The notes under the pieces are model-generated. The model worked only from the letters and a program-made list of their open reading frames with translations. It made no database searches and was not told the origin of the DNA. A program made the translations under genes and the position numbers. A stretch of DNA of 50,808 nucleotides, taken from Bradyrhizobium sp. NAS80.1 (GTDB lineage: Bacteria > Pseudomonadota > Alphaproteobacteria > Rhizobiales > Xanthobacteraceae). The stretch covers positions 1 to 50,808 of the forward strand of contig NZ_LGHL01000058.1 in assembly GCF_001908205.1 (NCBI RefSeq), written 5' to 3'. Positions 26,662-34,031 of this stretch are shown one piece after another (within the stretch, counting starts at the first letter, position 1; each line of letters starts with the position of its first letter).

Positions 26662-28497
26662 TTATCTGGCTATCGAGGCGCGAGATCCGTAGAACTCGCT
26701 TTCCTGCTGGCCGTAGCCATACCTGCGCATTGCGCGAAGATCGACGTTGTTGAGGACCGCGCCCAGCAGCTTGTATTGCACCGATTGCGCCGATTCCAGC
26801 GCACGCTGCACGGTCGGGATCGGCGTTTTACCCCACTGAACGACCAGGATGAGGCCGTCCACAATGGCGCTGCCGGCCTGCACGTCAACGACCGGCGCAA
26901 GAGGTGGCAGGTCCACAACTATGTACTCGTACTGCTGCCGCAGCGTCTCCAGGAACGCGCGACAGGCTTCCGATCCGAGAAATTCACTTGTTTCGAAGGG
27001 CTGCGGCTGGGGAACGCCCGGGAGAAAGTGTAGGCTGCAGTTGGAATATCGGCGGATTGCCTCGTCCGGCTTGGCGCGTCCGAGCACGGCCTCGCAGAAT
27101 CCCTTGGTGGCGTCGGGCGCCAGCACGCGGGACAACGCGCTCGTGTGAAAGTCCGCGTCCACCAGCAGGGTCGTCCTTCCCGCACGCGAAAGAAGCAAAG
27201 CGAAATTCGCCGCGATCGTCGACTTTCCCTCTTTCTCGAGTGCGGACGTAACCCCGACGATCTTGGATTCGGCTTGGGTCATCTGGCAATCGCAGTTCAC
27301 CTTGAGGGCGCGGAGGGATTCGGCGAATTGCGACACCGGACTGGACAGCACGTGCGCGAATATCCCGATATTTCTGATGTTCTGCGGACTTCCCCGTCGA
27401 AAGAAGCCGAACAGAGCGGAACGACGCCGCCAATAGGATGTCGTGATTGTCTCGGGAACCGCGAGACAATCCGTCTTCAGATTCTCGCGAATCTGCTCAG
27501 TCGTCCGAAAGGTCTGATCGGTCAGTTCCTTCCAGAGCGCAATTCCGAGCCCGAGGCAGAGCCCCGCGAATAGGCCGATGGGCAGCACCAGAGAGGGCTT
27601 GGGGTGGCTCTTGACCGGAGGAGGCAGCGCCGCACTGACAACATCCGCGTCAGTCAGTTGCAACGATTCCTGCTGCACCGTCTCGGCATACCGCTGAAGC
27701 GAACTGTCGTAGAGCTTCCGGTAGGTGTTTGCAGTGGCCTGAAGGTCATTAAACTTCGCCTGTGCACTAATGTCGTTTTTGGCCCGGAATTCCTGAAGTT
27801 CGCTCTCAGCCGCCGCCGCCTTCTGCTGAAGCTCCTTGAGATTGGTTCGCAGCCAGGCGCTGGCCCTCTCTGCGATTTTTCGCCTCGCGTCGATGCGGCT
27901 GTCCACGTACGCCTCGGCCACGGCGTTCGCGATCCGGGCGGCCCGATTTGGATCCGAGTCGACGTAATCAACCCTGATGACGGCAGAAACGCCGCTTCGT
28001 GCTACGCCCAGGTTGTTTTGTACGACCCGCATCGCCCTTTGGATCGGGCTGAGAACTGATCTGTGGGTCGGCGAACTTAAGGCTTCGTTCAGGAAACCCA
28101 GGACGCTTCCGAGGATACTCCGACCCTCTGCGAGGAAACCTGCGTCTTCTGCCAATCCCTGTTTCGTCACCACGGCCGCGGCGATTGCGTCGGATTGCAG
28201 AATTTCCACCTGGCTCTCGATTGTCGTTGAATCGATCGTGCCTTCGATCGGACGCTCCGGCTCCATGACTCGAACCTTTGGAGCGTCGATGTACAGCGCT
28301 GCCCTGGCCGTAAAACGCGGCGTCGCGGTCAGCAAATAGACGATTGACGCCACGGACGTTATCGCGAGGCAGGTCAGAATCGTCCCACGGTTTCGCCGGA
28401 CAAATGCCAAGGCGGAAGCAAGGACTTCCCCAGGCGGAATAGCCGCCGGAAACTCCTCCGAAGTGGTGACGAACTTCGAATGACCAGCTTCTAACAT
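26662..28497 (-). CDS. ExoP/Wzc-like chain-length regulator with tyrosine-kinase domain
   Basis: This inner-membrane protein joins a Wzz chain-length domain to a BY-kinase-type ATPase. The first helix (TILTCLAITSVASIVYLLTA) precedes a periplasmic coiled coil (AAAAESELQEFRAKND). A second helix (LVLPIGLFAGLCLGLGIAL) precedes the ATPase. The Walker A is degenerate but contains the key GKST (SALEKEGKST). Walker A' is LLVDADFH and Walker B is YIVVDLPP. The C-terminal tail has three Tyr residues in RRYGYGQQESEFYG, which could be the autophosphorylated cluster. ATG at 28497 gives 611 aa; a GTG at 28551 would add 18. It would control polymer length and drive export with the OPX protein. Confidence 0.87.
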   Translation of the reverse strand: MLEAGHSKFVTTSEEFPAAIPPGEVLASALAFVRRNRGTILTCLAITSVASIVYLLTATPRFTARAALYIDAPKVRVMEPERPIEGTIDSTTIESQVEILQSDAIAAAVVTKQGLAEDAGFLAEGRSILGSVLGFLNEALSSPTHRSVLSPIQRAMRVVQNNLGVARSGVSAVIRVDYVDSDPNRAARIANAVAEAYVDSRIDARRKIAERASAWLRTNLKELQQKAAAAESELQEFRAKNDISAQAKFNDLQATANTYRKLYDSSLQRYAETVQQESLQLTDADVVSAALPPPVKSHPKPSLVLPIGLFAGLCLGLGIALWKELTDQTFRTTEQIRENLKTDCLAVPETITTSYWRRRSALFGFFRRGSPQNIRNIGIFAHVLSSPVSQFAESLRALKVNCDCQMTQAESKIVGVTSALEKEGKSTIAANFALLLSRAGRTTLLVDADFHTSALSRVLAPDATKGFCEAVLGRAKPDEAIRRYSNCSLHFLPGVPQPQPFETSEFLGSEACRAFLETLRQQYEYIVVDLPPLAPVVDVQAGSAIVDGLILVVQWGKTPIPTVQRALESAQSVQYKLLGAVLNNVDLRAMRRYGYGQQESEFYGSRASIAR

Positions 28498-28629
28498 CAG
28501 GGACCAACGCCTTATGGGTGCGGTACCCGCGCTAACGCTTCCACGTTCCACAGGTTCCGAAGGGCGGACCAGCTGGCGACCAAAGGTGCACGATCCGTAC
28601 GGTCCGGCGTCTGAATTCCCCGCGGTTTG

Positions 28630-29379
28630 CTATCGGCTGTAGCTGGTAAAGAAGTGGACGATGGCCACGGCGATACGCCGTGTGGTTTGGAACCCGCCGG
28701 ATACCTCGCCTAACGTCAGAAAGAACAGACCGTAAAAATAGGGCGTGTACAGCGGCTCGCATGCGAGGACGGGGGCCGCGATCCGCCTTCTGATGGTTTC
28801 GCGGTTGACCGCCACGCTAGTCGCGACACCGACCAGGGCGCCCACCAGGACATCGCTTGGATAATGAATGCCAAGATAGACTCTCGCGAGGGCAACCACC
28901 CCGGCCAAAGCGCCGTATAACAATCCCCACCATCTCGATACCAGCCACAAGCCTGCAGCGATCGCAAAGAGATAGGTTGCGTTGTCGCTGGGAAAACTGC
29001 TCCAGTGCTCAAGGTCGGGGTGCCACTCGAGGCTGGGTGCGTTGGCTCCGATGCTGTACATCGGGCGAGAACGGAACGGCAGCAGCATGGAGATGATACG
29101 GCTGACGATCAGCGACAGGGCTACGGTCAGGATCATGGTGATCAGCGTTTCGCGGCGTCGCGGCGTCTCCTTGCCCGGTCGATACCAGAGCAATCCGATG
29201 ATCCCCATGAAGAGGGGACCCTTGATGATTTCGACATGGACGGCAATCCGGTCGAGCGTCGGACTGGAGCCGCAGAGGTCGTTCAAGGCCCGAAAAACTG
29301 AAACATCAAGTCCGCCCAGGAAATCCGCCACGGCTGAAATGCCCTCCCTCGGACGCGTCTCCCGTGGCGATCGCACCAA
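28630..29379 (-). CDS. PAP2 superfamily phosphatase with altered active-site motifs
   Basis: This is a multi-helix membrane protein of about 249 aa that would dephosphorylate undecaprenyl pyrophosphate or a similar lipid. Motif 3, ARVYLGIHYPSD with Arg166, His172 and Asp176, is intact. In motif 2 the usual His (PSGH or PSDH) is Asn133 (SSFPSDNATYLF). Motif 1 keeps RP (105-106) but lacks the Lys seven residues before. The start is a TTG or GTG, so the N-terminus is uncertain. It is upstream of, and probably co-transcribed with, the ExoP-like gene. This suggests that it recycles the lipid carrier, if it is active. Confidence 0.78.
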   Translation of the reverse strand: MVRSPRETRPREGISAVADFLGGLDVSVFRALNDLCGSSPTLDRIAVHVEIIKGPLFMGIIGLLWYRPGKETPRRRETLITMILTVALSLIVSRIISMLLPFRSRPMYSIGANAPSLEWHPDLEHWSSFPSDNATYLFAIAAGLWLVSRWWGLLYGALAGVVALARVYLGIHYPSDVLVGALVGVATSVAVNRETIRRRIAAPVLACEPLYTPYFYGLFFLTLGEVSGGFQTTRRIAVAIVHFFTSYSR

Positions 29380-29608
29380 GGGTCGGCCTGCCTGTCATAA
29401 TAACTTCGCAAAGTCCCGGGTTCCCGCGCGTCGAGCAAAAAGTTCCATTTGGGTGCGGCCCTGACGCTCTTTCTAGCCCAGTACAGTTGCAATTGATTGC
29501 GGGGTCTGAATCCTTGGGTAATCAGGGACGAGATTCGGAATCGGCACGGCTGCGGCTGCCTTTGCGACGGTTGCGATCCGCAAACAGGCAGCTTCGCTGA
29601 CATAGAGA

Positions 29609-30474
29609 ATGTATCCAGTGACAGATCCGTGCATTGAAGAAGCGATTTGCCACGTTCGCAGCGGATCAGAAGGCACCCCACTCCCGGATGGACTTCCGGT
29701 GACTCTGAACTTCCATCCCGATGCCCTCCATCAGGGTCGGTTGATGATCGACGTCCTCGCACAAGAAGGCATCTATCGCTCGCAATTCGAAACCGGCACG
29801 AGCAATGGCGGTCTGACAGCTCACCCTGGCGGCGACCGCTGGCGTTGGGAAAGCCGTATGTTCGGAGCCGCTTATGACAATGCCGACGCGAAGCTGCGGC
29901 CGAAATACGGAGCATTGAACCATCTCCGGCGCGTGACGGGCGGTTCGCCGCGTTTCGGCTCCGCTCACCTGCGGCTGCGACCTCACGTCCTGGCCCGCAC
30001 CACGTTCTGCTATCCCGACAGCTACCTCGATCCAGTCGATTTTGGTGTGGCTGATCGCATGAGCCTCATTGCCTTGGCAGAGGAGGGAAGAGCTTCGATA
30101 GACGTGCTCGACAATTACATCGAAGCCCACCCGATGACGTCGAAGCCATTGTGCTCGATCCGTGCTATCGCGACACCAGGATTGAAGCCGTGGCCACGAC
30201 ACTTCCCTGTGCCTTCGAATGGCACACCGGGTTTCGTATGCCGGTCAGCAGGGTTGAGGACTGCGTGGCCTACCGCGGGCTGGAATTTGCGGAGTTGGCA
30301 GCCTCCATCTCGACTGACGGTTATGTGACGCCCCGCGAGATTGGCCTGGCCCTGAAATCCAACAGAGCCGACCCGCAGTCTCTCAAGCGCGTGTGGCACT
30401 GCGTGGCGAAGTTCGGCAGCCCGGTTGCTGGTAAAAAGTCCACCTGTGGGCGCGGCGGGCGAGCTCTACCATAG
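29609..30474 (+). pseudogene. DUF3626 family protein, frameshifted by a short deletion
   Basis: The first frame (29609 on) carries LPVTLNFHPD, YRSQFETGTSNGGLTAHPGG, RPKYGALNHLRRV and GSPRFGSAHLRLRP, all typical of DUF3626. The homology shifts to another frame at about 30130-30140, where DDVEAIVLDPCYRDT and FEWHTGFRMPVSRV continue. Comparing with my memory of the family, several residues are missing at the join, so a small out-of-frame deletion is likely rather than a homopolymer slip. The function of DUF3626 is unknown. ATG at 29609 may not be the original start. The gene marks the boundary between the polysaccharide locus and the backbone. Confidence 0.75.
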
Positions 30475-30554
30475 GAACCATCACTTCAAGCACGAGTTGG
30501 CCGGTCGATCGTCAATGCGCTGATCCACACGCGTGAAGCTTGAGGAGTTCGACA

Positions 30555-30758
30555 ATGGGCCTTGCTCAATACGCGGTCGTGCCGGTTCAGGACGAATGGG
30601 GCGTGCTGCACGACGGTAACGTCAACGGTAGATACGCCACCAAGGAATCGGCGTTCGAATCGGCAGTCGCCGCCGCCTCGCTGGCACTCCGACAGGGTCA
30701 TGAGGTCCATGTCAGTGTGCCCGGCCGCGAAACGCGCGAGACCGCGCTCGGCAGCTAG
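30555..30758 (+). CDS. small DUF2188-like protein (67 aa)
   Basis: The ATG at 30555 has GAGGAG at 30542-30547. The protein (YAVVPVQDEWGVLHDGN and RYATKESAFESAVAAASLAL) has the two-strand plus helix pattern of DUF2188-like small proteins. These are often encoded in rhizobial genomes and have no known function. It is followed 39 bases later by another tiny gene with a very strong ribosome site; the two may be one transcript. Confidence 0.65.
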   Translation: MGLAQYAVVPVQDEWGVLHDGNVNGRYATKESAFESAVAAASLALRQGHEVHVSVPGRETRETALGS

Positions 30759-30797
30759 CGTGATCGCACTTCACGCAGAGCACGAAAGGAGGTCGCG

Positions 30798-30968
30798 ATG
30801 ACCAAGCCTCGTGAGCAAAACGGCGTCGAGCCGCCTCTGTCCGAAGACGACATCCAGCGCGATCAACTCGGTCCGCGCGGCGTGCCCGGTGCGCCTGATC
30901 CCGCCAGGATGACGCCTCAGCGCGAGAAGAAGACGCCCAAGCATATCGATCCCGGCCACGTTTCCTGA
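30798..30968 (+). CDS. 56-aa hydrophilic small protein
   Basis: ATG at 30798 is preceded by a near-perfect AAAGGAGG at 30785-30792. The 56-residue product starts MTKPREQNGVEPPLSEDD, is rich in Pro, Asp, Arg and Lys, and ends HIDPGHVS. It is likely to be disordered and soluble. Similar short proline-rich proteins occur in Bradyrhizobium genomes, but no role is known to me. The ribosome site and gene pairing make it a credible gene. Confidence 0.55.
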   Translation: MTKPREQNGVEPPLSEDDIQRDQLGPRGVPGAPDPARMTPQREKKTPKHIDPGHVS

Positions 30969-31087
30969 CATCCGGTCTGCGGCTGGCGCTGCGGTGCCAT
31001 TCGGAACCGATATTCCCGGCCGTCGCATCCGGGGGTAAGACTGCCTTACGGGCGTGATCCGCGCCTGCCGGGCAGGCGACGGTTGGA

Positions 31088-32293
31088 ATGCGGTTTCTGA
31101 AATCTGACAGCAGGCTCATTGGTGTCCTGCTGGTGCTTGCGGTTACCCAACTGGTCGGATGGGGCACGATCGGGCTTCCCGCCATCGTCGGGCGCGATCT
31201 CGCGGCCGATCTCGGCATGAGCCTGCCGGTGGTGTTCGCCGGGACGTCGGTCCTCTATGTCTCGATGGGGCTGTGCGCCCCCTGGCTGGCAAAATCCTTT
31301 GCGCGGCTTGGCGCACGAAACGTCATGATATCAGGCACGGTCGTCGCCATACCCGGCTACGTTCTCCTGTCTTTCGCCCGCGAACCATTGCTCTATTTCG
31401 CCGCCTGGGTCGTCCTCGGCATGGCCGGCAGCGCCACGCTCTCGACCGGCGCCTATATCATGCTGAACGAGGTCGCCGGGCGGGGGGCCAAGAACGCCAT
31501 CGGCGCGCTCATGCTGGTGACGGGCCTCTCCAGCAGCATCTTCTGGCCGACCACGTCGTTCCTGAGCGGTCTGCTCGGCTGGCGCGGGACGTGCCTCGTC
31601 TATGCAGCCATGATGCTCGTCATCAACCTTCCGCTCTATGCGTTCCTCGCTCCGCGCCGGAAGATTGCGACGGATGATGGTGACGAGCCGGTCAAGGCCG
31701 CGCCGCCGCCTGCGATCCCGAAGAGCACCTTCAGCCTCGTCGTTGCCGCGATCACGATGAATGCCTTCGTCAATTTCGGCATCGGCGCCATTCTGATCGA
31801 GTTGTTGAGGGCGGAGGGGCTCGCGCCGGCCCAGGCCCTTGCATTCGGCTCGATGCTGGGCGTGATCCAGGTCAGCGCCCGCGGGCTGGATTTCCTCGGC
31901 GGCGGGCGATGGGACGGGATCACGACCGGGCTCGTCGCGGGCACCGCATTGCCCGTGGCCATGCTGCTGCTGATGATGAGCGACGGCGCGACCTGGGCGG
32001 TCGCGGCCTTCATCCTGCTTTACGGCGCCGGCAGCGGTGCGATGGCGGTGGCGCGGGCGACGATCCCGCTCGTGTTCTACGACCAGGCCGAGTTCGCCAA
32101 GGCGATGTCGATGATCGCGCTGCCGCTCAATCTGGCGTCCGCGATCTCTCCGCCGCTCCTTGTCGGCTTGCTCACACAGTTCGGCAGCCGCGGGGCGCTC
32201 GGTCTCACCTTTGCCTTTTCCTGCGCCACGGTGCTCATCCTGGTCCTGCTCGGCCGCCGGCGTCCGCAAATCGCCGCGGCGGCCGCGACCTGA
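31088..32293 (+). CDS. MFS transporter
   Basis: This is a 401-aa integral membrane protein with about 12 predicted helices arranged as two groups of six around a polar central loop (about residues 190-215, PRRKIATDDGDEPVKAAPPP). The first helix reads LIGVLLVLAVTQLVGWGTIG. A G-x-x-x-D/R-type loop between helices 2 and 3 (LAKSFARLGARNVMISG) fits the major facilitator superfamily. The substrate cannot be told from sequence. It precedes a CoA-transferase gene by 172 bases; a link between transport of an acid and its CoA activation is possible but unproven. Confidence 0.85.
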   Translation: MRFLKSDSRLIGVLLVLAVTQLVGWGTIGLPAIVGRDLAADLGMSLPVVFAGTSVLYVSMGLCAPWLAKSFARLGARNVMISGTVVAIPGYVLLSFAREPLLYFAAWVVLGMAGSATLSTGAYIMLNEVAGRGAKNAIGALMLVTGLSSSIFWPTTSFLSGLLGWRGTCLVYAAMMLVINLPLYAFLAPRRKIATDDGDEPVKAAPPPAIPKSTFSLVVAAITMNAFVNFGIGAILIELLRAEGLAPAQALAFGSMLGVIQVSARGLDFLGGGRWDGITTGLVAGTALPVAMLLLMMSDGATWAVAAFILLYGAGSGAMAVARATIPLVFYDQAEFAKAMSMIALPLNLASAISPPLLVGLLTQFGSRGALGLTFAFSCATVLILVLLGRRRPQIAAAAAT

Positions 32294-32465
32294 GCACGGT
32301 AATATTCACGGCGCGGAAATTCGCGGCCAGGGGATCGCGGCTGCCCGGCGGAGGATGGCCGTATTCCCGGAGTGCAGTGCTCAGAAGGCCAAAATAGTGT
32401 ATCCGCAGGAAGCGCGGTCCGCTTCGAGCGCGCCGCGCCAATATCAGTTTCCGGAGGAAATCGAC

Positions 32466-33695
32466 ATGTCGGCCTTGCCGCTTTCAGGCATCAAGATCCT
32501 TGACCTCACCCGCGTGCTTGCCGGGCCCTTGTCGGCCCAGATGCTGGGCGATTTAGGTGCGGAGGTCATCAAGATCGAGCGGCCGGGCACCGGCGACGAC
32601 GCGCGCGCGTTCGGCCCGCCTTATTTGACTGACCCCGAGGGCAAGGCGAACAACAACAACTCGTTCTATCTCTGCGCCAACCGCAACAAGAAGTCGGTCA
32701 CCGTCAACATCGCCAAGCCCGAGGGGCAGGCGATCATCCGTGAGCTCGCCAAGGACGTCGATGTCTTCATGGAGAACTACAAGGTCGGCGATCTCAAGCG
32801 CTACGGCCTCGATTACGAGACGATCAAGGCGCTCAATCCCCGCATCATCTATTGCTCGGTGACCGGCTTCGGTCAGACCGGCCCCTACGCGCCGCGGGCC
32901 GGCTATGACGCCATCCTGCAGGCGATGGGCGGCCTGATGAGCGTCACCGGCCATATGGACGGCGAACCGGGCGAGGGCCCCATGAAGGTCGGTCCCTCGA
33001 TCGTCGACTACATGACCGGCATGAATACCTCGATCGGGATTCTCTCGGCACTCTACAATCGCGACGCCAATGGTGGCGTAGGACAGCATCTCGACGTCTG
33101 CCTGTTCGACACCGTGATTGCCTCGCTCAGCCACTGGCTCCAGATCTATCTCGTCAACGGCAAGACCCCGCCGCGCCGCGGCACCTGGGGCAACGGCGGC
33201 ATGCCGGCCGGCGTATTCCGCTGCACCGACGGCGAGCTGATGCTGGTGGTCGGCAATGACGGCCAGTTCCAGCGCACCTGTGCGGTGCTCGGCGAGCCCG
33301 AGCTCGCCAATGACAAGCGCTTCATCAAGAACAACGACCGCGTCGTGCACGGCAAGGAGATCATGGCGATCTTCGCCGGCCTGTTCCTGAAGAAGCCGGT
33401 GGCCTACTGGCTGGAAAAGCTGGAGGAGGCCGGCGTGCCGTCTGGTCCGATCAACAATTTCGAGCAGGTGTTTAGCGATCCCCACGTCGAGTCGCGCGGC
33501 ATGCGGGTGAAGACCGAGCACAAGTTCGAGCCGGAGCTGTCGCTGATCCGCAACGCGCTGACCTTCTCGGAGACCCCGATCAAGACCTACCGCGCTCCGC
33601 CGCTCTTGGGTGAGCACACGCAGGAAATTCTCGGCGGCAAGCTCGGCTATGATGCCGACAAGATCGAGACGCTGAAGAAGCAGGGTATCATCTAG
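32466..33695 (+). CDS. CaiB/BaiF family CoA-transferase
   Basis: This is a 409-aa class III CoA-transferase, which moves CoA between carboxylic acids through an aspartyl-CoA intermediate. Landmarks are GIKILDLTRVLAGPLSAQML and GDLGAEVIKIERPGTGDDAR, NRNKKSVTVNI, the VTGFGQTGPYAPRAGYD segment, and GPSIVDYMTGM, where Asp181 is the probable catalytic residue. The ATG at 32466 has GGAGGA about 7 bases upstream. The substrate is unknown; formyl-CoA/oxalate, succinyl or acyl substrates are all possible. Confidence 0.9.
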   Translation: MSALPLSGIKILDLTRVLAGPLSAQMLGDLGAEVIKIERPGTGDDARAFGPPYLTDPEGKANNNNSFYLCANRNKKSVTVNIAKPEGQAIIRELAKDVDVFMENYKVGDLKRYGLDYETIKALNPRIIYCSVTGFGQTGPYAPRAGYDAILQAMGGLMSVTGHMDGEPGEGPMKVGPSIVDYMTGMNTSIGILSALYNRDANGGVGQHLDVCLFDTVIASLSHWLQIYLVNGKTPPRRGTWGNGGMPAGVFRCTDGELMLVVGNDGQFQRTCAVLGEPELANDKRFIKNNDRVVHGKEIMAIFAGLFLKKPVAYWLEKLEEAGVPSGPINNFEQVFSDPHVESRGMRVKTEHKFEPELSLIRNALTFSETPIKTYRAPPLLGEHTQEILGGKLGYDADKIETLKKQGII

Positions 33696-33705
33696 CGCGT
33701 TCTTA

Positions 33706-33951
33706 CCCTCTCCCCTTACAAGGCAGGGCTATCGCATATGACGGTTGAGAGGCTGCCGAACGTGCTCGGCCTGCATGGTTCGAGACGCCCGCCTCGGCGG
33801 GCTCCTCACCATGAGGTTTGATATCTCGCCGCGAAACGCGACCTCATCCTGAGGGCCCGCCGTAGGCGGGCGTCTCGAAGGATGGCCGCAGGCGAGCTTC
33901 CCGCCACGCTTTTCCCCATGTGCGATAGCCCTGCCTTACAAGCGGAGAGGG
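33706..33951. repeat. palindromic intergenic repeat split by a MITE-like insertion
   Basis: CCCTCTCC at 33706-33713 pairs with GGAGAGGG at 33944-33951. Without the 212-bp insert and one duplicated octamer they would form a hairpin with a short loop, of the kind common in Bradyrhizobium intergenic DNA. It follows the CoA-transferase stop at once and may have been its terminator. Confidence 0.7.
33723..33934. mobile_element. MITE-like element, 212 bp, with 8-bp target duplication
   Basis: Terminal inverted repeats GCAGGGCTATCGCATATG (33723-33740) and its near-perfect complement (33917-33934) match at 17 of 18 positions. They are flanked by identical octamers CTTACAAG at 33715-33722 and 33935-33942. 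The interior has no gene but forms a large hairpin of its own (GAGACGCCCGCC with GGCGGGCGTCTC; CACCATGAGG with ACCTCATCC). Terminal repeats plus target duplication without a transposase define a MITE-like element; the transposase would be elsewhere in the genome. Confidence 0.8.
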
Positions 33952-34031
33952 TGGCTCGCCGCCCAGCGGCGAGACGGGTGAGGGGGCTGGCTCCGCTACT
34001 ACCGTTCACTGAGTTTGCGGATACAGACCCC

